Part shown: one piece after another, positions 24,108-32,418 of the stretch
How positions within the stretch are numbered: position 1 is the stretch's first letter
Layout of the letters: every line of letters begins with the position of its first letter
NCBI GenBank assembly: GCA_035353615.1
Contig: DAOPZY010000022.1
Coordinates: forward strand, 1-45,198
Direction of reading: 5' to 3'
Length of the DNA stretch: 45,198 nt
Origin: CAXXOK01 sp035353615
GTDB lineage: Bacteria > Bacillota > Clostridia > Christensenellales > Aristaeellaceae
Notes under the pieces: model-generated
What the model saw: only the letters and a program-made list of their open reading frames with translations
Databases searched by the model: none
Told to the model about the DNA's origin: nothing
Translations under genes and position numbers: made by a program

Positions 24108-24953
24108 CTAAAAGGGGTACCACAGCTCGGGGTGCGGGGCAAACCAACCGATGACGCCATAAACTGCGAACGCGAGGAAAAGCGCAGCCGCCAGCATCTG
24201 AAACCAGAAATCATCCCGGGTCGCTTCCGGCTCGCAGTAGTAGCTGCGTTTCTTGCCCTGCCCGTAGCCGCGCAGTTCCATGGCGTTGGCGATCACGCCC
24301 ACTTTTTCAAACGTAATAATAATCAGCGGAAACAGGATCATGGAGGTTTGTTTAAGCCTGGCCCCAAGCTTGGCCTTTTTGGGGTCCAGCTCCATGCCCC
24401 GCATCTGCATGGCCGCCTTGGTGTTTTCATAATCGCGCATAATATCCGGTATGTAGCGCAGCCCCAGCGAAATCATGGTGCACACCTTGTAGGGAATTTT
24501 GAGCGAATACAGCCCGCTGGCCAGTTGGCTGGGCGTGATGCTCAGCGCGAACCACAGGCTGGCCACGAAAACGCTGGCGATTTTGGATAGCCGCGCCAGA
24601 AAATACCACAGCGTTTCCCCCGTGATGGGAAAATAGCGGCTGAGGCTGAAAAGCACGGTGGTGCGCCCCACCAGCTTGGAGCCGATCAATGGGTCCGCGA
24701 TAAAATACAGCAAGATGTTCAGCAGGTTAGTCGCCACCATAAACACAATCACAAACCGCAACCGCCGCAGTTTGGGGTGGATGGAGGCCAGCAGCACGCA
24801 TTGCAGCGCCAGCCCCGGCGCGAGTATCCGCAAATCAAACGAGGACATCAGCAGGAACAGCGTGGCCGCGAACAGGCGCACCTTGGTTGCGCCGGTCAGC
24901 CGTTGCAGGCGTTCCTCCCCCGGCACCAGCGGGATGATGAAGCGGTTATCCAT
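24108..24953 (-). CDS. ecfT: ECF transporter T component (EcfT/CbiQ)
   Basis: The 281-residue membrane scaffold of an energy-coupling-factor vitamin/metal transporter. It has about six hydrophobic segments and, near the C-terminal third, the two coupling-helix signatures AMQMRGMEL (about residue 187) and AMELRGYG (about 238), the R-G motifs that dock into the ATPases. It begins MDNRFIIPLV at ATG 24953, which overlaps the last 8 bp of the ATPase gene, with GGGGGCAG as binding site. A longer frame from 24992 would lie inside the ATPase gene. It ends in TAG, which directly abuts the dipeptidase start. Confidence 0.92.
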   Translation of the reverse strand: MDNRFIIPLVPGEERLQRLTGATKVRLFAATLFLLMSSFDLRILAPGLALQCVLLASIHPKLRRLRFVIVFMVATNLLNILLYFIADPLIGSKLVGRTTVLFSLSRYFPITGETLWYFLARLSKIASVFVASLWFALSITPSQLASGLYSLKIPYKVCTMISLGLRYIPDIMRDYENTKAAMQMRGMELDPKKAKLGARLKQTSMILFPLIIITFEKVGVIANAMELRGYGQGKKRSYYCEPEATRDDFWFQMLAAALFLAFAVYGVIGWFAPHPELWYPF

Positions 24954-26658
24954 GCCTCTGCCCCCTTTCAAACGCCATAAAGCGCCGGACAAACTTGGCA
25001 GGGTCGAGGTTTAGCCGTTGCGCAAGGCGCATCAGCGAGGTTTTTTTCAGGCTGGCCTGCTCCAGCAGCGTTTCATTGCACAGGAGATCAAACGTGTCCC
25101 CGTCGCTCAGGATTTTCCCGTGGGACAGCAGAATGGCGCGCTCCGTGTATTCCAGCGCCAGATGCAAATCATGCGTGATAAACAGCACCGCCATCCGGTT
25201 GGTTTGGGACAGCGTTTCCACAAACGTCATCATTTCGGTGTAATGGGCAAAATCCTGGCCGGCGGTCGGCTCGTCCAAAATGAGGATGGACGGTTCCAGC
25301 GCCAGCATCACCGCGATGGTCACGCGCTTTTTTTGCCCATAGCTCAGCGCGCCAATCGGCCAGTTCCGCATGGGGAACAGCCCGGTCAGCGTCAGCGCCT
25401 GCTTCACGCGCCGGTCGGCTTCTTTTTTAGGCACGCGGCGCAGATCCAGCGCGAGGCGCACTTCCTGCCCCACAATATCCTTCACCAGCATCTGGTTGGG
25501 GTTTTGCATCACATAGCCGATCTTTTGCGCCAGCTGCGCGATGCTCAGCGCCGTGTAATCCTCCCCCTCCCAGAGGATTTTGCCCTGCTGGGGACGTTCC
25601 ACCCCGCACAGCAGCCGGGCCAGCGTGCTTTTACCCGCGCCGTTTTCCCCCATCAGGGCAACGCGCTCGCCCCGGCGAAGGGTAAAGCTGATCTCGGAAA
25701 GCACGGGCGAATCTTCATACGCAAATGAAACCCCTTCCACTGTGACCGCCGGGTCGCCGGTCGCGGACGGGGGTCTGGTTTCCTGCGCGCCGGTAAAATC
25801 CGTAAGCGCTGCGCAATAGGGCGAAAGGTCCAGCGCGTCCAGCGAATCCAGCGCCCCTTCCGGCAGGGGACAATCCGGCGCCAGCTCCATCAGCGCGCTG
25901 ATGTAGAGCGGCTCGCGAATCCCGTATTGCCGTAGAATGCGGGATTTGAGGATGTCATGCGGCTTTCCGTCCGCCACCACGCGGCCTGCGTTGAGCACAA
26001 TGATGCGGTCCACCGGGCGGTAGAGCACATCCTCCAGCCGGTGTTCAATAATCAGGGTGGTCACATCCAGATTATTCCGCAAATTTTCGATCAGGTCCAT
26101 CGCTTCCATGCCGGCTTTGGGGTCCAGCGAAGCGAGAGGCTCGTCAAACAGCAAAATATCCACCTTGCCGTGCAGCACGCCGGCCAGCGCCACTTTCTGT
26201 TTCTGGCCGCCGGACAGCTCGTAGGGCAGGTGGTTCAGTTTATCCTGCATGCCAACCAGCGACGCGGCTTGCGCCACCATTGGCAGCATTTCCGCGCGGG
26301 GCATGTTTTTGTTTTCAAGCGCGAAGGCGATATCTTCGCCCACGGAAAGCGCGACAAACTGCGCGTCGCTATCCTGCAAAACGGTGCCGACACAACCGTG
26401 GCGGTCTTTGACAGCCGCGTCCTGAACCTCCATGCCGTTCACATGGCAGGTGCCCGTAACTGCGCCTTTATAGTAGTGGGGAATCAGCCCGTTGATCACG
26501 CTGCCCAGCGTGGATTTTCCGCTCCCGCTGGGGCCCAGAAGCAGCACCTTTTCGCCCTTGAATATCGTCAGGTTGATATCCACAAGCGTAGGTTCCGTCT
26601 GGGCCTCGTAGCGGAAACCGAAATGGTCGAACACAATCGCGGGTTCAAGCGGTTTCAT
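24946..26658 (-). CDS. ECF transporter double ATPase (fused EcfA-EcfA')
   Basis: A 570-residue protein made of two ABC ATPase domains in tandem, as in YkoD-type ECF modules, so it forms the energising pair by itself. Domain 1 has Walker A GPSGSGKST (42-50), a Q-loop TVLQDSDAQ, signature YELSGGQKQK and FDEPLASLD. Domain 2 (from about residue 300) has GENGAGKST, YVMQNPNQM, signature ALSYGQKKR and LDEPTAGQD. Both sites look intact. The linker between them (about 245-295) is acidic and proline-rich. It follows the S component after 43 bp and overlaps ecfT. The substrate cannot be read from the ATPase. Confidence 0.93.
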   Translation of the reverse strand: MKPLEPAIVFDHFGFRYEAQTEPTLVDINLTIFKGEKVLLLGPSGSGKSTLGSVINGLIPHYYKGAVTGTCHVNGMEVQDAAVKDRHGCVGTVLQDSDAQFVALSVGEDIAFALENKNMPRAEMLPMVAQAASLVGMQDKLNHLPYELSGGQKQKVALAGVLHGKVDILLFDEPLASLDPKAGMEAMDLIENLRNNLDVTTLIIEHRLEDVLYRPVDRIIVLNAGRVVADGKPHDILKSRILRQYGIREPLYISALMELAPDCPLPEGALDSLDALDLSPYCAALTDFTGAQETRPPSATGDPAVTVEGVSFAYEDSPVLSEISFTLRRGERVALMGENGAGKSTLARLLCGVERPQQGKILWEGEDYTALSIAQLAQKIGYVMQNPNQMLVKDIVGQEVRLALDLRRVPKKEADRRVKQALTLTGLFPMRNWPIGALSYGQKKRVTIAVMLALEPSILILDEPTAGQDFAHYTEMMTFVETLSQTNRMAVLFITHDLHLALEYTERAILLSHGKILSDGDTFDLLCNETLLEQASLKKTSLMRLAQRLNLDPAKFVRRFMAFERGQRHG

Positions 26659-26701
26659 GGCGCTCCTTTAATCAGCCGTGCAAACTTGGGGAAGAAGCGC
26701 T

Positions 26702-27313
26702 TTACTGCGCTTCTTCCTCGGTATCGGCGTCTTCCTTCTTCAGGCCCTGCTGTTTTTTATACCGGGCCGCCAACGCGAACAGGATGGGCAGGCCGATCAC
26801 CACAAACACGCTCGCGTCGCTGATGACCGCGGCCTGAGCCTGCAGGTAGGTGATGGTCAGCTCGCCGCCGAAGAACAGGATGGTAAACAGGGGGGTCACC
26901 ACGCCAAAGGCCAGCGCCACGCCCAGAATGGCCAGCACGGTGTAGATCACGGCATGCTTCACGGTGAAGATGCCTTCCTTGATTTTAGCGCCGTACACGG
27001 GCAGCAGGCCCACGATGAAGCCCGCGACCGCGTTGCCGATGGACCAGTCAAACCAGAAGCCCCAGCCGCCCAGCAGATCGGCAAACACGTTGCCGATAAA
27101 GGCAGCCAGCGCGGCGGGCAACGGGCCAAACAGCGCGCCGACGATCACCGGCACAATATAGGCAGAGGACAGTTTGGTATTGGTGAACACAGGGATTCCG
27201 CCGTACACCATCAGCACGCCGAAAAGCGCAGCGCCCAGCGCAACGCCCACAACGGTCTGCGTGTTCCATTCACCCAGCAGCAATGCGCCGATAGACTTTT
27301 TCTTGCCAGCCAT
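26702..27313 (-). CDS. ECF transporter S (substrate-binding) component, substrate unknown
   Basis: A 203-residue membrane protein with six hydrophobic segments, an N-terminal cytoplasmic GKKKS tail and an acidic C-terminal tail. TKLSSAYIVPVIVGALFGPLPAALAAFIGNVFADLL is the typical helix 1-3 layout of S components (the small-residue motifs that contact EcfT), and GFWFDWSIGNAVAGFIVGLLPV follows. I cannot assign riboflavin, thiamine, folate or queuosine binding from motifs. AAGGAGG precedes ATG 27313. It is first in an operon with the double ATPase, EcfT, a dipeptidase and SAM hydrolase, so methionine-, adenosine- or peptide-related substrates are worth testing (inference). Confidence 0.85.
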   Translation of the reverse strand: MAGKKKSIGALLLGEWNTQTVVGVALGAALFGVLMVYGGIPVFTNTKLSSAYIVPVIVGALFGPLPAALAAFIGNVFADLLGGWGFWFDWSIGNAVAGFIVGLLPVYGAKIKEGIFTVKHAVIYTVLAILGVALAFGVVTPLFTILFFGGELTITYLQAQAAVISDASVFVVIGLPILFALAARYKKQQGLKKEDADTEEEAQ

Positions 27314-27510
27314 GATGATCTTCCTCCTTAGTGATGATAGGTTCGGGTTTCCGTGGGGATAAGTGCGAACGAAGGATGCTGCCAAAAGAATCCCGTACAC
27401 ACATCCTTGTGTGCCGGAAGTTTGGCGCGAAGGGGATCGGGTTTGTTCGGCTCCGTCGGGGGAGCGTTTCGGAAGTAAGGCCCAGGTTGATGTCCGGAGT
27501 GCCTTGGAAT
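27314..27510 (-). promoter_or_regulatory. Long 5' leader of the ECF operon, possible cis element
   Basis: About 195 nt separate the predicted transcription start from ATG 27313. It contains a CTCC-GGAG hairpin and CACAC/GTGTG inside a CCG/CGG stem. No TPP, SAM-I, cobalamin, FMN, THF or preQ1 consensus was recognised and no terminator is visible before the ribosome binding site. Confidence 0.35.
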
Positions 27511-27516
27511 ACAAGT

Positions 27517-27545
27517 ATTGTAGGGGATTGCCATACTAAAGTCAA
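27517..27545 (-). promoter_or_regulatory. Promoter of the ECF/dipeptidase/SAM-hydrolase operon
   Basis: On the minus strand TTGACT (27540-27545), a 17-bp spacer and TACAAT (27517-27522). All five downstream genes overlap or nearly abut, so this probably drives them all. Confidence 0.8.
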
Positions 27546-27741
27546 GCTTCGGACAACAAAAATGCAGCATTCAGGCACGGTTCGCGGCCAGTTGCTCCAA
27601 AGGGACAATGGCGCTGAGCCTTCCGCAAATGAAGGGTTCGTTTGTTGGGTGTGGATTTATACGGCAGCATTTCATGGCTTGCCTTATCGTTTAACTGCGG
27701 GGTGCGAGCCCTTTGCTTTCGTAGCGGGGCCAGCTTGGCAT

Positions 27742-27785
27742 AAAAAACGAACCTTCCGCTGCAATGCGTGAAAGGTTCGTTTTTT
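27742..27785. terminator. Strong bidirectional terminator next to the repeats
   Basis: A perfect 14-bp stem AAAAAACGAACCTT (27742-27755) with AAGGTTCGTTTTTT (27772-27785) and a 16-nt loop. It stands between the ECF promoter region and the tandem repeats. No gene ends nearby on the plus strand. On the minus strand it could stop transcripts leaving the cytidylate-kinase-like gene after they cross the repeats. The 195 bp before it (27546-27741) hold no supported gene. Confidence 0.85.
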
Positions 27786-27799
27786 GATATTCGAGTTAT

Positions 27800-28397
27800 G
27801 CGCTTGACCCGGTTCCGCCGCGGCGGGAGCGGGTCGTACGCAAACCCTCACAAAGTGCTTTGTCCACTCGCCTCATAGCCCCGCGGGCTGTTCGCTCGCT
27901 GGTTGGGCTTACGCTGCGGCGTGGGGATTTGGGGTTCCACCCCAAACCCCGCCAAGGGTTTCTCCCTTGGAACCTGACAAGGGCTTCGCCCTTGACCCGA
28001 ATCCGCTGCGGCGGGGGCGGGTTGTACGCAAACCCTCACAAAGTGCTTTATTCGCTCGCCTCATAGCCCTGCGGGCTGTTCGCCCGCTGGTTGGCTTCAC
28101 GCTGCGGCGTGGGGATTTGGGGTTCCACCCCCAAACCCCGCCAAGGGTTTCACCCTTGGAACCTGACAAGGGCTTCGCCCTTGACCCGAATCCGCTGCGG
28201 CGGGGGCGGGTTGTACGCAAACCCTCACAAAGTGCTTTATTCGCTCGCCTCATAGCCCTGCGGGCTGTTCGCCCGCTGGTTGGCTTCACGCTGCGGCGTG
28301 GGGATTTGGGGTTCCACCCCCAAACCCCGCCAAGGGTTTCACCCTTGGAACCTGACAAGGGCTTCGCCCTTGACCCGAATCCGCTGCGGCGGGGGAA
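27800..28397 (+). repeat. Three tandem copies of a 189-bp hairpin-rich repeat
   Basis: Units start near 27833, 28021 and 28210 (spacing 188 and 189 bp), preceded by a partial end block (27803-27832). Copies two and three are nearly identical, and copy one has a few changes. Each unit contains five short perfect or near-perfect hairpins, including AGCCCTGCGGGCT, CCAAGGGTTTCACCCTTGG and a GTCAAGGGC/GCCCTTGAC hairpin, and ends CCGCTGCGGCGGGGG. The unit length (189) is divisible by three, so long open frames run through it, but they have no start signals. The array is intergenic, between the terminator at 27742 and the end of the cytidylate-kinase-like gene. Confidence 0.93.
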
Positions 28398-28402
28398 AAT
28401 GG

Positions 28403-29029
28403 TTATTTGATGGTTTTCGCGCGGATGTATTGAATGATGGTATCCGCCGCCGCATCCAGCGCAAGCCCCGTGGTGTTGAGCATCATGTGGTAGTTGCTGC
28501 GGTGCCCCCAGTTGCCGTCGGCAAAAAAGTTGTAGTACCCCTGCCGTTGCTTGTCCACCTTGCGCACGCGTTCCTTCGCCTGATCGTACGGCAGGTTTTC
28601 CTTTTGCATAATCCGCTCGATCCGCGCGCTCACATCGCCGTACAAAAACACGCTGATCAGGTTCGGCTGCCCCTTAAGCACATAGTTGGCGCAACGCCCC
28701 ACAATCACGCAGGGGCCTTTCAGACTCACGCGGGTGATGGCTTCAAACTGGGCCATAAAAATACGGTGGTTCAGGGGTATGTCGCCCGCGCCGGCCGCCG
28801 AGGGCAGATCGCCCATCCCGGTTACCAGCGGAAACAGATAACTGGGCGTGTTCTTTTCATCGTGATTTTCAAACAGCGCTTCGCAGATGCCGCTTTCGCG
28901 GGCGGCCAGGGTGAGAATTTCCTTGTCGTAAAAGGGCACGCCAAGTTTATCCGCCACAAGCTTGCCGATGTCGTGGCCGCCGCTGCCATATTCGCGCCCG
29001 ATTGCAATGATGGCTTTCTCCGCCTCCAT
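28403..29029 (-). CDS. Cytidylate kinase-like family protein
   Basis: A 208-residue cytoplasmic protein of the Cytidylate_kin2 group (PF13189). It begins IIAIGREYGSGGHDIGKLVADKLGVPFYDKEIL, the modified P-loop of this family in place of the usual GxxGxGKS, followed by CVIVGRCANYVL, a lid-like region ARIERIMQKENLPYDQAKERVRKVD and RQGYYNFF. Members are common in Clostridia and their true phosphate acceptor is unknown; housekeeping CMP kinase (cmk) is a different family. I choose ATG 29029 because GGGGGAG lies 8 nt before it. A GTG at 29038 sits inside that site. Its stop lies only 6 bp from the repeat array. Confidence 0.88.
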   Translation of the reverse strand: MEAEKAIIAIGREYGSGGHDIGKLVADKLGVPFYDKEILTLAARESGICEALFENHDEKNTPSYLFPLVTGMGDLPSAAGAGDIPLNHRIFMAQFEAITRVSLKGPCVIVGRCANYVLKGQPNLISVFLYGDVSARIERIMQKENLPYDQAKERVRKVDKQRQGYYNFFADGNWGHRSNYHMMLNTTGLALDAAADTIIQYIRAKTIK

Positions 29030-29076
29030 AACCGTCACTCCCCCGCCATAATTGAATTGTCATTATCTGTAACCCT

Positions 29077-29106
29077 ATTATACAGCAGGCGGGCGGGCGA
29101 TGTAAA
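29077..29106 (-). promoter_or_regulatory. Promoter of the cytidylate-kinase-like gene
   Basis: On the minus strand TTTACA (29101-29106), an 18-bp spacer and TATAAT (29077-29082), about 48 bp before the ATG. Confidence 0.65.
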
Positions 29107-29152
29107 CCTTTCGGCCATGAACAGTCGGTGAATATTCGGGTGCGCGGGCGGG

Positions 29153-30403
29153 TTACTCGGCTTTTATCGGCGTTTGAACGGTATGCGCGCCATCCTCCGC
29201 GCTTTTCAACCGGGTAAAGATCATGCGCCCCGCGCTGGTTTGCAGCACGGTGGTTACGGTCACGCTTACGTTTTCGCCCACAAAGCGGCGGCCGTTGTCC
29301 ACCACGATCATGGTGCCGTCGTCCAGGTACGCGACGCCCTGCCCCGGCTCCTTGCCTTCGCGGACAATCTGCACCGTCATTTCTTCCCCCGCCATCAGCA
29401 TGGGTTTGACGGCATTGGCCAAATCGTTGATGTTCAGCACGCTGATGCCGCTGACGCCCGCAACCTTGTTGAGGTTATAATCATTGGTAACCACCACGCC
29501 GCCATGGTCGCGGCACAGGCGCAGGAGCTTCACATCCACCTCCGCAATGTCCGGGTAGTCGGTATCGTCCACCACCACATTGCGTTTCAGCTCGGTTTGC
29601 AGCTTGCCAAGCACATCCAGCCCCCTGCGGCCGCGCGCGCGGCGAAGGCTGTCCCCGCTGTCGGCAATGTGCCGCAGCTCCGCCAGCACAAACTGCGGGA
29701 TCACGATATCCCCTTCCAAAAAGCCCGCCTTGGCAATGTCAAAAACGCGCCCGTCAATAATGACCGACGTATCCAGATATTTATGCGGGATGCCCGCGCA
29801 GGGCGCGGATGCCGACCGGGGCGCGAGATCCGCATCGTCCGCGTCCGCGTCATCATCATCCTCGTCGCCGGCCAGCATCAGGGCCGCGTCGTCCAGCATA
29901 TGGGTCAGGGAGCCGCTTTTTTTGAGCCGAAGCCGGAAACGGCGGCGTTCCTGTTTGCTTTCATGGTAGCGCCGATAGCCGATTTGCATGCCCAACGTGC
30001 CCAACAGCAGGTAGACGATGGCGCTCACGCTGATGGTCAGCAGGCTCGCCCCGGCGGATAATATCAGCTGATTGGTCAGCGCGGCTACCGCAAGCCCCGC
30101 GATCAGCCCGATGCTGGAAAACAGAATTTGCTGCGTGGGCATGCTTGACCACCGGCGTTCCACCGCCGTGGAAATCTGCATTACCTGCCGGATAATCCCC
30201 TTGGAAAGCAAGAAAAGCAGCAGCGCGCCCAGCAGGCACAGCACGCAGTAGACTATCGCCAGCCCAAAGGGGCGCTCAAAAGCCTGCGGATACATCCGGG
30301 TGATAAGCGGCATGGCCAACGCGGCGGCCCCCGCGCCAATGCCCGCGCCCACCAGCGTAATCAGAAGCCGAAGCAGACGCTCCAGCGTTTTATTCTTCAA
30401 CAT
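29153..30403 (-). CDS. PIN/TRAM-domain membrane protein (YacL-like)
   Basis: A 416-residue integral membrane protein. Four hydrophobic segments (about 10-150) are followed by a basic stretch, an Asp-rich spacer (residues about 178-190), a PIN nuclease-like domain starting KYLDTSVIIDGRVFDI (about 208) with further acidic residues in VVVTNDYNLNK, and a C-terminal TRAM-like beta barrel. This is the layout of Bacillus YacL. The function is not firmly known; PIN domains are usually RNases. AAGGAAGGG precedes ATG 30403, and radA ends 27 bp upstream, so the two form an operon. In Bacillus disA lies between radA and yacL; it is missing here. Confidence 0.9.
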   Translation of the reverse strand: MLKNKTLERLLRLLITLVGAGIGAGAAALAMPLITRMYPQAFERPFGLAIVYCVLCLLGALLLFLLSKGIIRQVMQISTAVERRWSSMPTQQILFSSIGLIAGLAVAALTNQLILSAGASLLTISVSAIVYLLLGTLGMQIGYRRYHESKQERRRFRLRLKKSGSLTHMLDDAALMLAGDEDDDDADADDADLAPRSASAPCAGIPHKYLDTSVIIDGRVFDIAKAGFLEGDIVIPQFVLAELRHIADSGDSLRRARGRRGLDVLGKLQTELKRNVVVDDTDYPDIAEVDVKLLRLCRDHGGVVVTNDYNLNKVAGVSGISVLNINDLANAVKPMLMAGEEMTVQIVREGKEPGQGVAYLDDGTMIVVDNGRRFVGENVSVTVTTVLQTSAGRMIFTRLKSAEDGAHTVQTPIKAE

Positions 30404-30430
30404 TTCGGAATCCCTTCCTTAATAAATGAA

Positions 30431-31807
30431 CTAATGAACCACAGCCAGCGCCTGCGTGAGCGTATCCACGCCCGTGACGCGCGCGCCGCTAACGGGGGCT
30501 AAGTTTTTCAGGTTTTGCTTGGGCACGAGAAGCTCGGTAAAACCAAGGCGCACGCACTCCGCGATGCGCCGCTCCACCTGCGCGATGGGGCGAACCTCGC
30601 CGCACAGGCCAATTTCCCCCATCACGCACAGGGATTGGGATAGCTGAAAGTTTTCAAGGCTGGAAGCCACGGCGAGGCAAACCGCCAGATCCGCTGCGGG
30701 ATCGTCCAGCTCCAACCCGCCGGCGACGTTCACGTACACATCCTGATCAAACAGCTTTTTCCCCGCGCGCTTTTCCATCACGGCCAGCAACAGCGCTACG
30801 CGGCCGGAATCCACGCCGCCCACGGTGCGCCGGGGCATGTTGTAAAAGCTATGCGCGGCCAACGCCTGCAAATCGCACAGGATCGGGCGGCTGCCCTGCA
30901 TGGCGCAAAACACCACGCTGCCGCTCGCGCCCCGCGCCCGTTGCGACAGCAGGGATTCGCTGGGGTTGCTGACCGGGAATATCCCCTTTTGGCGCATTTC
31001 AAACACGCCCAGCTCATTGATGCTGCCAAAGCGGTTTTTAACCGCTCGGAGCAGCCGGTACTCGTGCTGGCGGTCGCCCTCAAAGCTGAGCACCGTATCC
31101 ACCATATGCTCCAGCACCCTCGGCCCTGCCAGGCTGCCTTCCTTGGTTACGTGCCCTACCAGAAACACCGAAACCCCGCTGGTTTTCGCATAGCGGATAA
31201 TAGCTGCCGCGCTTTGCCGCACCTGCGATACGCTGCCCGGGGCGCTGGCGGATTCCTCGCTGACCATGGTCTGAATGCTGTCCACCACCAACACGTCCGG
31301 CTGAAGGTTTTCGCATTTGCCAAGGATGCTTTCCACGCTGTTTTCGGCCAGCACCAGCAACTGATCCTGCCGCACATCCAGTCGGTTGGCGCGCATCTTG
31401 ATCTGGCGGGCGCTTTCCTCGCCGCTCACATACAGCACGCGCCGGTTTTCGCTCAGCTCCGCGGCCACCTGCAACAGCAGCGTGCTTTTGCCCACGCCCG
31501 GGTCGCCGCCCAGCAGGATCACGCTGCCGTCCACCAGTCCGCCGCCCAGCACGCGGTCCAACTCGTCGTTGCCGGTGGATACGCGAACCTCCTGCATTTC
31601 AGTCACATCCGCAAGGAGGGTGGCGGCGGTTGCGGTCGTCTGGTATTTAGCGGCTTTTTCCGCGGTTTTGGTAACCGCCGCGGTTCCAGCCGTCCGATGC
31701 TGCTCCTCAAAAGTGTTCCACTCGCCGCAATCCGGGCAGCAGCCCAGCCAGCGGGGGGTTTCATAGCCGCAGGAGGCGCAGACAAATACTGTTTTCTCCT
31801 TTGCCAA
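30431..31807 (-). CDS. radA: DNA repair protein RadA
   Basis: RadA is a RecA-related ATPase and helicase that processes recombination intermediates. The 458-residue product has a Zn finger (Cys10, Cys13, Cys24, Cys27), an ATPase core with Walker A GGDPGVGKSTLL (about residue 112), the RadA-specific KNRFGSINELGVFEM (about 277), and a C-terminal Lon-protease-like domain ending with VKPQ-type sequence. The start is TTG 31807 (family N-terminus MAKEKTVFVCxxC, with GGAAAGGA upstream). In-frame codons further upstream lack a start signal and homologous sequence. It heads an operon with the yacL-like gene. Confidence 0.96.
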   Translation of the reverse strand: MAKEKTVFVCASCGYETPRWLGCCPDCGEWNTFEEQHRTAGTAAVTKTAEKAAKYQTTATAATLLADVTEMQEVRVSTGNDELDRVLGGGLVDGSVILLGGDPGVGKSTLLLQVAAELSENRRVLYVSGEESARQIKMRANRLDVRQDQLLVLAENSVESILGKCENLQPDVLVVDSIQTMVSEESASAPGSVSQVRQSAAAIIRYAKTSGVSVFLVGHVTKEGSLAGPRVLEHMVDTVLSFEGDRQHEYRLLRAVKNRFGSINELGVFEMRQKGIFPVSNPSESLLSQRARGASGSVVFCAMQGSRPILCDLQALAAHSFYNMPRRTVGGVDSGRVALLLAVMEKRAGKKLFDQDVYVNVAGGLELDDPAADLAVCLAVASSLENFQLSQSLCVMGEIGLCGEVRPIAQVERRIAECVRLGFTELLVPKQNLKNLAPVSGARVTGVDTLTQALAVVH

Positions 31808-32418
31808 GCTGATCCTTTCCGGCGCGCAAAGCGCCTGAAGTACGCCGCGTGGAACGCTCTGCCTGCTTTTGCGGGCGGGGCGTCGTTCCTTCGGGCGATG
31901 AATGGGTCCGGCCCGCCTGCGCAGGCGAAACCGGCGGTATAAGGGCAAATCAAGATATGTATACAATTTGAGTATAGCACGATTTTCGAAAAAGAAACAG
32001 GCAGCCCGCCAGAATTTGCAGTTGATTAACAATTGCGCCGCACGCCCGTAAAGGGGATCGTCATCCGAACCAAACCGCCGCTAAAATGGGTCGGGAAAGA
32101 ATGTCCTGTGCAGCGTCGGAGAACAGCCCAGCTCCCAAAGCGCAGTCCTTCAAAGGCGGATGGCCCAAAGGCTGCGGGCCGCCGGCAAACCCTCGCCACA
32201 GTAAAAGGTGCAAGCGCAAGGCTCCCCGGGGGCGCATCGGCATTGCCGCTTGCCCTCGAAAAGCCTGAATTGGGCACGCCATTCTGCCGGAACGCCATGG
32301 GCGCTAAAGGCATCTTGTGGCGTGGTTTATGGTTTCCTTCAGTTTTTCAATCCTCTGACCCCAAAGGCCGGTAATGCTGTCGGTATGCCCATTGCCGGCG
32401 GTTCCGGCTCATGACAGC
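31808..32418. other. Gene-free stretch upstream of radA and past uvrC
   Basis: About 600 bp without a supported gene. 31960-31990 is AT-rich and contains TATACT/TATACA on the minus strand, a possible radA promoter without a good -35. Bases 32205-32330 share short words with 10565-10690 (GCATCGGC followed by TTGCC or TCGCC, then CTTGCC), perhaps another decayed repeat. Confidence 0.4.

Noticed and set aside
27331..27771. 146-codon plus-strand frame over the ECF operon leader
   Set aside because: It lies antisense to the promoter and leader of the S-component gene, has no ribosome binding site and ends inside a terminator stem.
27909..28410. Long open frames on both strands across the tandem repeats (about 147-149 codons)
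   Set aside because: They arise because the 189-bp unit is a multiple of three. They lack ribosome binding sites, repeat the same words and exist on both strands.
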